From positions 1 to 33,492 of the forward strand of contig JAPLMU010000060.1 in NCBI GenBank assembly GCA_026386795.1: a DNA stretch of 33,492 bases, read 5' to 3'. The position numbers were made by a program, and so were the translations under genes. This DNA is from Planctomycetota bacterium (lineage in GTDB: Bacteria; Planctomycetota; Phycisphaerae; Phycisphaerales; SM1A02). Below the pieces are notes generated by a model. It searched no databases and was not told the DNA's origin. It worked only from the letters and a program-made list of their open reading frames with translations. The first letter of the stretch is position 1; each line of letters begins with the position of its first letter. Below are positions 19,877 to 27,797 of this stretch, piece by piece.

Positions 19877-19920
19877 AGCCAACCAGGCGGTCGACGCAAC
19901 GACTCGCCTGTTGGGCTTTC
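19877..19920 (+). terminator. Hairpin between two convergent genes
   Basis: CAGGCG (19884-19889) pairs with CGCCTG (19905-19910). Inside it GTCG (19890-19893) pairs with CGAC (19900-19903), and outside it AGCC (19877-19880) pairs with GGCT (19914-19917) across an internal loop. A moderately T-rich stretch follows on the plus strand. It fills the 54 bases between the two stop codons, consistent with terminating one or both genes. Confidence 0.55.
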
Positions 19921-19925
19921 GGTGT

Positions 19926-21533
19926 TTAAGGGCTCTGTGGCTTCGTGACCGCTTCCATCACGCGCTCAAGATTGAAACTGCCAGGCTTCTGGCGCGGCGG
20001 GAATTCGCGGAAACTCTGTAGCCAGTTGCCCACATATGCGCCCGCAGGTGCAACGGCGAACATGTGTTCCAAGTACCAGCGCTGGTAGTCCATGCCGATG
20101 TCGGGGGCCAACTCAAATGGATCCATGCGCAAGTTGGTGAGCATCGGTGCGCGCAGTACTTCAAATGGTGCCTGCCAGACATGCATTCCGTGCGCGTTCT
20201 GCTTGAGAAACGTGGCCTTCCAATTCTCATAGCGCAATGCAGCCACGCTGCCGTCGTCGGTCCAGTAGATGAATTCCTTGCGGGGCCAAGCTCCTTCACC
20301 CTTCAAGGCTGGAAGCAGGTTGTAGCCGTCAAGATGCACTTTGTAGGTGGTGTCGCCGACTTTGCGACCGGTCAGTAGGTCTTCTTTGATTGTGGGGTCA
20401 CCTGCAGCGGCCAACAGCGTGGTCATCATGTCCTCATGCGCGCCGATGTCGTTCACCACTGTGCCCGGCTTAATCACACCTGGCCAACGAATGGCGCATG
20501 GCACGCGGTATCCACCTTCCCACTGCGTGTTCTTCTCGCCGCGGAACATGGTGGTGCCACCATCAGGCCACGTGAACGCCTCGGCACCGTTGTCTGAGGA
20601 GTACATGATGATGGTGTTCTCAAGCATCCCCAGCGCCTCCAACTTGGCAAGCACTTCGCCAACTTGGCGATCATGTTCCACCATGCCGTCGGCGTAGATT
20701 CCAAGGCCGGTCTTGCCATCGACGCCTTCCTTGAGATGCGTGAAGATATGCATCTTGGTGGAGTTCCACCACATAAAGAACGGCTTGTTGTCCTTTGCGG
20801 CGCGGTCAAGGAAGTCGAAAGCCATTGCATTCACTTCTTCATCGATCGTCTCCATGCGCTTCTTAGTCAGCGGACCCGTATCAGTCATGCGACCGTCCGC
20901 GAAACTGTGAATGACACCGCGCGGCCCGAACTTCTTCTTGAATTCTGGGTTCTTTGGATAGTCGGGGCTCTCTGGTTCTTCCTCTGCATTCAGGTGATAG
21001 AGATTGCCAAAGAACTCATCGAACCCGTGCGCGGTGGGCAGCATTTCATCGCGATCGCCAAGGTGATTCTTGCCGAATTGACCAGTGATGTAGCCGCGCG
21101 CCTTCAGAAGCGTTGCGATGGTGGGGTCTTCCTTTTTGATTCCCTCGGGTGCGCTAGGAAGTCCAACCTTGGTGAGACCAGTACGAATAGGAGACTGACC
21201 CGTGATGAACGCCGCGCGACCAGCGGTGCAACTCTGCTGGCCATACCAATCGGTAAAGAGCGCGCCCTCTTTGGCGATGCGGTCAATGTTGGGGGTCTTG
21301 TAGCCCATCATTCCTTGGTTGTATGCACTGATGTTGAACTGTCCGATGTCGTCACCCCAAATCACCAGGATGTTGGGCTGCTTGGTGGGCGCCTTGGCAG
21401 CCTGAGCGCACGCCGGCATTGCGCACACACCGATGGCAACGGACACGAGCGCAGCGATTGAGCCGCGGAGGGCAGTTGCGAGTTGAAATCGAACGGAGCC
21501 AGCAGTTGCGCACATCGTGGGTGACATAGTCAT
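19926..21533 (-). CDS. Exported arylsulfatase-type sulfatase
   Basis: The 535-aa protein has a long signal region (about 1-46, ending CAMPACAQA) followed by the alkaline-phosphatase-superfamily sulfatase fold. NILVIWGDDIG provides the two metal Asp residues (61-62). SCTAGR holds Cys102 in the C-x-(P/A)-x-R motif, which is oxidised to formylglycine. GQFGKNHLGD, YSSDNGAEAF and the later sulfatase segments follow in the expected order. It hydrolyses sulfate esters, but the substrate (polysaccharide, aromatic or other) cannot be told. Activity needs a formylglycine-generating or anaerobic maturase enzyme, not in the window. The ATG at 21533 has AGGAAGAG just upstream. It is transcribed away from the chaperonin block. 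Confidence 0.92.
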   Translation of the reverse strand: MTMSPTMCATAGSVRFQLATALRGSIAALVSVAIGVCAMPACAQAAKAPTKQPNILVIWGDDIGQFNISAYNQGMMGYKTPNIDRIAKEGALFTDWYGQQSCTAGRAAFITGQSPIRTGLTKVGLPSAPEGIKKEDPTIATLLKARGYITGQFGKNHLGDRDEMLPTAHGFDEFFGNLYHLNAEEEPESPDYPKNPEFKKKFGPRGVIHSFADGRMTDTGPLTKKRMETIDEEVNAMAFDFLDRAAKDNKPFFMWWNSTKMHIFTHLKEGVDGKTGLGIYADGMVEHDRQVGEVLAKLEALGMLENTIIMYSSDNGAEAFTWPDGGTTMFRGEKNTQWEGGYRVPCAIRWPGVIKPGTVVNDIGAHEDMMTTLLAAAGDPTIKEDLLTGRKVGDTTYKVHLDGYNLLPALKGEGAWPRKEFIYWTDDGSVAALRYENWKATFLKQNAHGMHVWQAPFEVLRAPMLTNLRMDPFELAPDIGMDYQRWYLEHMFAVAPAGAYVGNWLQSFREFPPRQKPGSFNLERVMEAVTKPQSP

Positions 21534-21781
21534 GAGTCTCTTCCTGAATTGAGCTGTCCGGCTGCTCTTGGATTCCCTGGGGAACGCAGCCGCCGAGCCA
21601 AACTGTAGCGAAGTTCAAGGCAGCCCACATGGGGAGGTCTCCCCCATCCCTGATGCTGCCGATCTGGCAGCGTCCACGCCGCAAGGCCGGGGCGGGTGGC
21701 GGGAGCGGCACGATGGACAACCGCGAACTTTGGGGGTAGCGACCTGGTAATTGTGTACTTAAGTCTATGTAGATTATGTAT

Positions 21782-21806
21782 TTACGGTCGACATTCGGCG
21801 CCGTAA
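21782..21806 (+). promoter_or_regulatory. Inverted repeat TTACGG-N13-CCGTAA, possible groE operator
   Basis: Two perfect 6-base arms, TTACGG (21782-21787) and CCGTAA (21801-21806), are separated by 13 bases. They lie immediately downstream of the AT-rich likely promoter zone and 146 bases before the groEL1 ATG. The arrangement resembles a dimeric repressor site, but the arm sequence is not that of CIRCE. No regulator is identified. Confidence 0.35.
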
Positions 21807-21912
21807 TCACGGTATCTCCCAGAATCCCCGGCAATCCGGCTGTTTGGCACACCCCTTGCATCCCTACTCCCTGCACCCACGGGCGAACCCGCTCGGGGCG
21901 ACGCAGAACACG

Positions 21913-21939
21913 CCATATTCACCATATTCACCATATATC
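21913..21939 (+). repeat. 9-base tandem repeat before groEL1
   Basis: CCATATTCA occurs twice in tandem (21913-21921, 21922-21930) and is followed by the partial copy CCATATATC (21931-21939). It abuts the groEL1 ribosome-binding site GGAG (21940-21943). Being in the untranslated leader, it may affect RNA structure or be a slippage relic. Confidence 0.6.
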
Positions 21940-21952
21940 GGAGACCTGATCC

Positions 21953-23650
21953 ATGCCCGTGAAGGAACTTGCCTTTGACACTGACGCCCGCAAGCAGCTG
22001 CTCGCCGGAGTCGAGAAACTCGCAGCAGCCGTCAAGAGCACGCTCGGCCCACGCGGCCGGAACGCCGTCCTCGACCGCAGTTGGGGTGGACCAAACATCA
22101 CCAAGGACGGCGTCAGCGTCGCCGAGGAGATTGAGCTCCGCAACAAAGTAGAGAACATGGGCGCCAAGCTGGTCAAGGAAGCCGCCAGCAAGACTTCCGA
22201 CGACGCCGGCGATGGCACCACCACCGCTACCGTTCTCGCCGAAGCGCTCTTCAAGGCTGGTCTTCGTCAGATTGCTGCAGGTGCAGACCCCAACACGCTG
22301 ATCCGCGGCATGCGCCGCGCGGTCGAGACCGTGGTCAAAGAACTCGCCGCTGCTTCGAAGCCTGTTGCACAAGTTGATGGCGGCATCGCTGCCGTCGCCA
22401 GCATCAGTGCCAACAACGACATTGAAGTTGGCAAGATGATGGCCGAGGCTTTCAAGAAGGTCGGCAAAGATGGCGTCATCACTGTTGAAGAAGGCAAGAG
22501 CCTGGAGACCGTGGTTGATGTTGTTGAAGGCATGCGCTTCGACCGCGGCTACCTCAGTCCGAACTTCGTGACTGACGTTGAGAAGATGCGCGTTGAGCTC
22601 GACAAGGTGCTCGTTCTCATCTACGAAGACAAGATCGACAGCGTCACCAAGTTGGTTCCGTTCTTGGAGAAGGTGGTCGAGAGCAAGAAGCCGCTCCTGA
22701 TCATCGCCGAGGACATCACTGGCGAAGCACTCAGCACGCTGGTCATCAACAAGCTCCGTGGCGTTCTGCAGGTCTGCGCTGTCAAGGCTCCGGGCTACGG
22801 CGATCGCCGTCGAGCCATGCTTGAAGACATCGCCACGCTGACTGGCGCCAAGCCAATCATGAAGGATCTGGGCATCGACCTCGACAAGATCACGCTTGCT
22901 GATCTTGGTCAAGCGAAGAAGCTTGAAGTTGACAGCGAGAACACCACGATCGTGGAAGGCGCTGGCTCAACGAGTGCAATCAAGGCTCGTTGCGAACAGC
23001 TCCGTCGCGAAATCGACACCACCGAGAGTGATTACGACCGCGAGAAGCTCCAGGAGCGTCTTGCCAAGCTCGCTGGCGGCGTTGCGCAAATCAAGGTTGG
23101 CGCAGCAAGCGAGAGCGAACTCAAGGAAAAGAAGTCCCGCGTCGAAGACGCACTGCACGCCACCCGCGCTGCGATCGCCGAAGGCGTCCTGGCCGGCGGC
23201 GGCACCGCGTACATCCGCGCGCTGCCATCACTCAAGAAGTTGCGCGCGCAACTTGAGGGTGATGAGCAAGCCGGTGTCGATTTGGTTGCCGAAGCACTTG
23301 AAGTGCCGCTCCGCACCATTGCTGACAACGCTGGTGAAAAGGGAACCGTCGTTGTTTCCAAGGTCAAGGAAATGAAGGGCAATGAAGGCTTCAACGCCCT
23401 CACCCGTCAGTACGGCGACCTCATGAAGGACGGCGTCATCACTCCAGCTAAGGTCGATCGTTGCGCGCTGCAGAATGCTGCAAGCGTTGCTGGTCTCTTG
23501 CTTGCCACTGACTGCATCATCACCGAGAAGCCGCAACCCGCAGAAGCCGAAGGCGGTGGTCATGACCACGGCGGCGGCGGCATGGGTGGCATGGGCGGAA
23601 TGGGTGGTATGGGCGGAATGGGTGGCATGGGCGGAATGATGGGCATGTAA
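21953..23650 (+). CDS. groEL: Chaperonin GroEL, copy 1 (with Gly-Gly-Met tail)
   Basis: This 565-aa subunit of the 60-kDa chaperonin folds proteins inside a double ring using ATP. The family landmarks are [26 protein letters not shown], the ATPase loop [14 protein letters not shown], apical-domain [17 protein letters not shown] and [13 protein letters not shown], and equatorial [26 protein letters not shown] replaces the common RVDD, leaving the catalytic second Asp intact. The C-terminus is a flexible tail with a [10 protein letters not shown] patch followed by six Met-Gly-Gly repeats and MMGM. The ATG at 21953 has GGAG about 9 bases upstream. groES follows after 112 bases. The HDH patch could bind metal (inference). 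Confidence 0.97.
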   Translation: MPVKELAFDTDARKQLLAGVEKLAAAVKSTLGPRGRNAVLDRSWGGPNITKDGVSVAEEIELRNKVENMGAKLVKEAASKTSDDAGDGTTTATVLAEALFKAGLRQIAAGADPNTLIRGMRRAVETVVKELAAASKPVAQVDGGIAAVASISANNDIEVGKMMAEAFKKVGKDGVITVEEGKSLETVVDVVEGMRFDRGYLSPNFVTDVEKMRVELDKVLVLIYEDKIDSVTKLVPFLEKVVESKKPLLIIAEDITGEALSTLVINKLRGVLQVCAVKAPGYGDRRRAMLEDIATLTGAKPIMKDLGIDLDKITLADLGQAKKLEVDSENTTIVEGAGSTSAIKARCEQLRREIDTTESDYDREKLQERLAKLAGGVAQIKVGAASESELKEKKSRVEDALHATRAAIAEGVLAGGGTAYIRALPSLKKLRAQLEGDEQAGVDLVAEALEVPLRTIADNAGEKGTVVVSKVKEMKGNEGFNALTRQYGDLMKDGVITPAKVDRCALQNAASVAGLLLATDCIITEKPQPAEAEGGGHDHGGGGMGGMGGMGGMGGMGGMGGMMGM

Positions 23651-23712
23651 GCCCAGGGCCATTGCACCACTCAGCACAATCACTCGACACTCAATCGATT
23701 CAATAAACATTC

Positions 23713-23745
23713 ACTCAACATCAGCACTCAACATCAGCACTCAAC
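23713..23745 (+). repeat. 13-base tandem repeat between groEL1 and groES
   Basis: ACTCAACATCAGC occurs twice in tandem (23713-23725, 23726-23738), followed by the partial copy ACTCAAC (23739-23745). Upstream from 23671 are looser CACTC-containing copies. The core AGCACTC matches most of the left half of CIRCE, but it is repeated directly and no GAGTGCT partner is present. The array ends just ahead of the groES ribosome-binding site GGGAG. Confidence 0.65.
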
Positions 23746-23762
23746 TTTGGGAGAAATCAACA

Positions 23763-24062
23763 ATGTCCAGCACACAAGTCCGCCCGCTCGAAGATCGCGT
23801 CCTCGTCAAGCCTCTTGAAGCCGAAACCAAGACTGCAAGTGGTCTCTTCCTTCCTGAAGGCGCCAAGGAACGCCCCATGCACGGCAAGGTTGTTGCCATG
23901 GGCCCAGGCAAGATGCTCGACAACGGCACGCGCATGCAGATGCTTGTCAAGAAGGGCGACACCGTCGTGTTCGGCAAGTACGCCGGCACCGAAGTCGAAA
24001 TCAAGAACGTCAAGCACATCATCGTGCGCGAGAGCGAATTGCTTGGCGTCCTCGACGCTTAA
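23763..24062 (+). CDS. groES: Co-chaperonin GroES
   Basis: The 99-aa protein forms the seven-membered lid of the GroEL chamber. It shows the family pattern VRPLEDRVLVKPLEAE at the N-terminus, the mobile loop TASGLFLPEGAKERPMHGKVVAMGPG, and the closing VKKGDTVVFGKYAGTEVEI...YLIVRESELLG-type end (here HIIVRESELLGVL). The mobile-loop GLFLP replaces the more usual GIVLP, a change that could tune pairing with the two GroELs. The ATG at 23763 follows GGGAG by about 9 bases. It is the only groES in the window and lies between the two groEL genes. Confidence 0.96.
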   Translation: MSSTQVRPLEDRVLVKPLEAETKTASGLFLPEGAKERPMHGKVVAMGPGKMLDNGTRMQMLVKKGDTVVFGKYAGTEVEIKNVKHIIVRESELLGVLDA

Positions 24063-24145
24063 GTAGCCGCACATCGCAGTACCGATACTTGCATCGCACA
24101 CAACACTCTCTGCACCGCAGACACAATTAGGAAGGCCTCCCAACA

Positions 24146-25762
24146 ATGGGTAATAGCAAGCAAATGAAGTTCACCACGGCCGCGCAGGCCGAGCTCAAGA
24201 AGGGCGTCGACGCGATCGCCCGAGCAGTCGCAGTCACCATGGGACCCACTGGTCGCAATGTAGTGATCGCTAAGGGCTGGGGCAGTCCCCAAGTCACCAA
24301 GGACGGCGTGACCGTCGCTAAGGAAGTTGAGCTCGCCGAGCCGTTCGCCAATATGGGCGCACGCATGGTGCAGCAGGTTGCCAAGAAGACCGCCGATGTT
24401 GCAGGCGACGGCACCACTGCCGCCACCGTGCTCGCCGCTGCGATCTTCAACGGTGGCCTTCGCTACATCGCTACTGGCGCAAACGCCGTCGCTGTGCAGC
24501 GTGGCATCAATGATGCAGCAGAAATCGCCTGTAATGCCATCACCGAGAGCGCCCGCAAGTGCGCCGGCAAGGGCGACCTGGTCAAGGTTGCCACCGTCAG
24601 CGCCAATCATGACGCTGCGATGGGCGAGCTCATCGCCGAGGCTATTCACAAGGTCGGCGCCGATGGCGTGGTCGAAGTGGAAGAAGCAAAGGGCTACGAG
24701 ACCACGCTCGATTACGTTGAAGGCATGTCCTTCGACAAGGGCTACATCTCGCCGTACTTCATGACCGACCCCAAGAAGGCCGAGTGCGTTCTTGAGAATC
24801 CGTACATCCTGATCTTTGAGAAGAAGATCGGCAACCTTGCCGACCTCTTGCCGCTCCTCAACAAGATCGCCACGGCCCAGAAGCCGCTGTTGATCATCGC
24901 TGAGGAAGTTGAGAACGAGGCGCTTGCAGCACTCGTCGTCAATAAGTTGCGCGGCGTGTTGCAGGTCTGCGCCGTCAAGGCTCCAGGCTTTGGCGACCGT
25001 CGTTCGGCCATACTCGGCGACATCGCCGTGCTCACCGCTGGCACATTCCTCTCCAACGACACGGGCCGCACGCTCGAGTCGATCGAGATGTCTGAGCTCG
25101 GTCGCGCTCGCAAGGTGATCATCAACAAGGACGAGACCGTCATGGTTGAGGGCGCCGGCAAGAAGAAGGACATCGAGGCTCGCATCGGTCAGATTCAGGC
25201 TGCCTACGACCGTTCCACCAGCGACTACGACAAAGAGAAGCTGCAGGAGCGCATGGCCAAGCTCGGCGGCGGCGTTGCCATCGTCAATGTCGGCGGCGCC
25301 ACCGAAATGGAAATGAAGGAGCGCAAGGATCGCGTCGACGACGCACTCCACGCAACGCGCGCTGCTGCCAAGGAGGGATACGTCCCCGGCGGCGGCGTCA
25401 GTTTCCTGCGCGCCATTGAGGCGGTGCAGACGCTGCGTTCCAAGGCCAAGGGCGACGAGCGCTTTGGATTTGACATTGTGGCCGAGGCCCTGCGCGCCCC
25501 GACCCGTCAGATCGCTCAGAACGCTGGCGTTGACGGCGACCTGGTGTGCGAGAAGATTCTCGAAGGCAAGGGTGGCTACGGCTACAACGCTGCCACCGAG
25601 AAGTACGAGGACCTCGTCAAGGCTGGCATCATCGATCCAGCGTTGGTCTCCAAGACCGCGCTGACGAATGCCGCAAGCGTTGCGGGCCTGATGCTCACGA
25701 CTGATGTCTTGGTGACGGAACTGAAGGACGATACGGAGCCGGTCAACGGCGCCATCGCCTGA
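24146..25762 (+). CDS. groEL: Chaperonin GroEL, copy 2 (no Gly-Gly-Met tail)
   Basis: This 538-aa chaperonin subunit is clearly diverged from copy 1. Landmarks are TMGPTGRNVVIAKGWGSPQVTKDGVTVAKEVEL, the ATPase loop DVAGDGTTAATVLA, apical-domain LLIIAEEVENEALAALVVN and [13 protein letters not shown], and [22 protein letters not shown]. All catalytic positions are kept, but the protein ends TELKDDTEPVNGAIA, without the Gly-Gly-Met repeats. The ATG at 24146 is preceded by AGGAAGG; the base-pairing AGGCCT palindrome within this site might partly mask it. It lies 83 bases after groES, in the same likely transcript, and is closed by a hairpin terminator. Confidence 0.97.
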   Translation: MGNSKQMKFTTAAQAELKKGVDAIARAVAVTMGPTGRNVVIAKGWGSPQVTKDGVTVAKEVELAEPFANMGARMVQQVAKKTADVAGDGTTAATVLAAAIFNGGLRYIATGANAVAVQRGINDAAEIACNAITESARKCAGKGDLVKVATVSANHDAAMGELIAEAIHKVGADGVVEVEEAKGYETTLDYVEGMSFDKGYISPYFMTDPKKAECVLENPYILIFEKKIGNLADLLPLLNKIATAQKPLLIIAEEVENEALAALVVNKLRGVLQVCAVKAPGFGDRRSAILGDIAVLTAGTFLSNDTGRTLESIEMSELGRARKVIINKDETVMVEGAGKKKDIEARIGQIQAAYDRSTSDYDKEKLQERMAKLGGGVAIVNVGGATEMEMKERKDRVDDALHATRAAAKEGYVPGGGVSFLRAIEAVQTLRSKAKGDERFGFDIVAEALRAPTRQIAQNAGVDGDLVCEKILEGKGGYGYNAATEKYEDLVKAGIIDPALVSKTALTNAASVAGLMLTTDVLVTELKDDTEPVNGAIA

Positions 25763-25776
25763 TGAAGGAGATTCAC

Positions 25777-25828
25777 CGAAGGCCGGAGTTGGCGCCATGG
25801 CGTCCAGCTCCGGCCTTCGGGTCCTTTC
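25777..25828 (+). terminator. Terminator-like hairpin after groEL2
   Basis: CGAAGGCCGGAG (25777-25788) pairs perfectly over 12 bp with CTCCGGCCTTCG (25808-25819). The interior can extend the stem through TGG/CCA and GCC/GGC pairs. A short GGTCCTTTCC follows; the T run is weak, so termination may be partial and allow some read-through into dnaJ. Confidence 0.7.
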
Positions 25829-25897
25829 CGAGCATGAGCCAGCATTTCAGAACATGATCAAGAGATGACAGAGAATTGACAGAGGACTGACCCGCGC

Positions 25898-27157
25898 ATG
25901 AGCACCTCGGCCGACTACTACGAGATCCTCGGCATCACGCGCGACGCCGCCGGTGAAGAAGTTCGCCGCGCATACCGCCGACTCGCCATCAAGTGGCACC
26001 CAGATCAGAACCCCGACAACCCAGACGCCGAGGGCAAGTTCAAGCAGTGCGCTGAGGCATACGAAGTGCTCAGCGACCCGGAACGCCGCGCGGTGTATGA
26101 CCGCCACGGACATGCTGGTCTGCGCGGACGCGCTGGACACGATTTCAATTCCATGCATGTTGAGGACATCTTCTCGATGTTCAACGACATCTTCGGCGGC
26201 CAATCTGGCGGTGGCGGCGGACGTCGTCAACGCGGACCGGCGCGCGGATACGACCTGGAAACCGTGGTGGAAATCACGCTTGAAGAAGTGCTTGAAGGTT
26301 GCGAGCGGGAGATCCCGTTCAAGCGCCTTGAAGTGTGCACACTCTGCAAGGGCAGCGGCGCAAAGCCCGGCAGCAAGCCGATCGAGTGCTCCACCTGCGG
26401 CGGGCAAGGACAAGTGGCGCAGAACGGCCTCGGCGGATTGTTCCGCATGGTCACCACCTGCCCCGTATGTCAGGGACGGCGCCACATCATTAAGGACAAG
26501 TGCGGCGAATGCTCTGGCCAAGGGCGCATGAGCGTGCAGCGCAAGTTGAGCGTCAAGATTCCGCGCGGTATTTCTGACAGCCAAGTGGTGCGCGTTGCCG
26601 GTGAAGGCGAACCGCCGCCGCCACAGATGAGCCCCGATGGCACTGGCGTGCGTGGCGATCTGCATATTGTTGTTCGTGTTGCCGAAGATGAACGCTTTGA
26701 GCGTCAAGGCTCGGACCTGATCACCGCACTGGAAGTTTCATTTGCTGATGCTGCGCTCGGAGGCAGCGTGAGTATCGAAACGCTTGATGGTGTTTCGGAG
26801 ACCGATCTCGATGCCGGCACACAACATGGCGAATTGTTCCGCCTTGATGGCAAAGGTGTTCCGGATCTGCGGACCGGGCAGCGCGGCGACCTTGTCGTCG
26901 TGGTGCATGTGATGGTGCCGCGCCGATTGAGTAACAAGCAACGCGAACTCATCACGGCGCTCCGTGATGCTGAGCGCCCTGCTCCGCCGCCGAAGGATTC
27001 TTCGCGTAAAAATGCTGCTGGCAAAGATTCTTCCAGCAAGGATTCGTCTGGCAAGGCCGCCGGTAAAGGTGGATTCGGCAAAGCGACTAAGAAGGAAGAT
27101 TCGTCTGCAAAGAGTCCAGGATTTTGGGGCAAAGTGAAGGACTCGTTCGGGACATAA
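25898..27157 (+). CDS. dnaJ: Class I DnaJ (Hsp40) co-chaperone
   Basis: The 419-aa protein delivers substrates to DnaK and stimulates its ATPase. It has a J domain (1-72) with HPD at 34-36, a short Gly/Phe-type linker (about 98-115), the zinc domain with Cys pairs 147/150, 164/167, 188/191 and 202/205, and two substrate-binding beta domains. The third zinc motif reads CPVCQGRR instead of CxxCxGxG; the cysteines are intact. The last about 75 residues are an added Lys/Ser-rich low-complexity tail (KDSSSKDSSGK) ending GFWGKVKDSFGT, absent from typical DnaJ (about 375 aa). The ATG at 25898 has AGAGGA rather far upstream. grpE follows after 28 bases; no dnaK is present. Confidence 0.93.
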   Translation: MSTSADYYEILGITRDAAGEEVRRAYRRLAIKWHPDQNPDNPDAEGKFKQCAEAYEVLSDPERRAVYDRHGHAGLRGRAGHDFNSMHVEDIFSMFNDIFGGQSGGGGGRRQRGPARGYDLETVVEITLEEVLEGCEREIPFKRLEVCTLCKGSGAKPGSKPIECSTCGGQGQVAQNGLGGLFRMVTTCPVCQGRRHIIKDKCGECSGQGRMSVQRKLSVKIPRGISDSQVVRVAGEGEPPPPQMSPDGTGVRGDLHIVVRVAEDERFERQGSDLITALEVSFADAALGGSVSIETLDGVSETDLDAGTQHGELFRLDGKGVPDLRTGQRGDLVVVVHVMVPRRLSNKQRELITALRDAERPAPPPKDSSRKNAAGKDSSSKDSSGKAAGKGGFGKATKKEDSSAKSPGFWGKVKDSFGT

Positions 27158-27185
27158 ACCAGGGCGATTACGCAAGGAACACACC

Positions 27186-27779
27186 ATGACCGACCAGCCA
27201 CACCAACGCCCGCACGGGCATCATCGCCAGCCCGATGGCAGCGCCGAAGAAACGCGCCAGCATCAGCATGCCGAATCGGAAGCACAGCCCTTTGTGGATG
27301 ACTGCGCCCCGGAGCACGAAGAATTGCAAACCGCCATTCGCGTACTGAACGCTGAACTGGCGCAGGCCAAGAGCGACACCTTGCGCGCGATTGCTGATTT
27401 TCAGAATTTGCAGCGCCGCACTTCGGAGCAAGAGCCACGTATGCGACAGAACGCCATGGGCACGGTGGTGCGTCAGGTCATTCCGGTGCTTGATCACTTC
27501 GACCTCGCCCTCGCTCAGGATCCCGCACGGATGACCGTGAGCGCGGCCATCGATGGCATGCACATGGTTCGATCTGAATTGATCAAGGCCCTGGAGCGGT
27601 CGGGCGTGGAGTTGATTCAGCCCAAGACCGGCGATGCATTTGACCCCCACCACGCCGAGGCAATCATGCAACATGCCGCGGCGGGCATTGAAAGCGGGCA
27701 CGTCAGCATGACGCTGCAGCCCGGCTATCGTTTAGGTGAAACCGTGCTACGCGCCGCAAAGGTGGCGGTCGCGCCCTGA
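27186..27779 (+). CDS. grpE: GrpE nucleotide exchange factor
   Basis: The 197-aa protein releases ADP from DnaK. A His/Gln/Glu-rich flexible N-terminus (1-45) is followed by the long dimerising helix (about 47-95, with AIADFQNLQRR) and the C-terminal beta domain containing VIPVLDHFDLAL, MHMVRSELIKALERSGVE, GDAFDPHHAEAIM and the terminal VTLQPGYRLGE-type motif (SMTLQPGYRLGETVLRAAKVAV). The ATG at 27186 has AAGGA about 8 bases upstream. It sits in a tight series dnaJ-grpE-fmdB-rnr with 18-28-base gaps, so one transcript is likely. Confidence 0.94.
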   Translation: MTDQPHQRPHGHHRQPDGSAEETRQHQHAESEAQPFVDDCAPEHEELQTAIRVLNAELAQAKSDTLRAIADFQNLQRRTSEQEPRMRQNAMGTVVRQVIPVLDHFDLALAQDPARMTVSAAIDGMHMVRSELIKALERSGVELIQPKTGDAFDPHHAEAIMQHAAAGIESGHVSMTLQPGYRLGETVLRAAKVAVAP

Positions 27780-27797
27780 TTGAACCGAAGGAACACC

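Larger units (their letters stand above)
21534..21952. other. 419-base intergenic region between sulfatase and groEL1 starts
   Basis: This region separates two divergent genes and so should hold both promoters. Visible structures are: a 9-bp hairpin GATGCTGCC/GGCAGCGTC (21652-21674, one wobble); an AT-rich island (about 21747-21785) containing the 8-base palindrome ACTTAAGT (21757-21764), the likeliest promoter area; the inverted repeat at 21782-21806; and the 9-base direct repeats just before groEL1. I found no CIRCE element (TTAGCACTC-N9-GAGTGCTAA) and no gene. Confidence 0.5.

Noticed and set aside
21782-22912. A 376-codon open frame on the minus strand across the start of groEL1
   Set aside because: It is antisense to the conserved N-terminal half of groEL1 and would include the promoter region; no domain is recognisable.
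21534-24145. CIRCE heat-shock operator near groEL/groES
   Set aside because: I looked for TTAGCACTC with GAGTGCTAA at 9-base spacing and found only the direct AGCACTC repeats, with no opposite arm.
24059-25798. A 579-codon open frame on the minus strand across groEL2
   Set aside because: It mirrors the strongly recognisable groEL2 in an antisense frame. High GC third positions keep antisense frames open, and the product matches no family I know.
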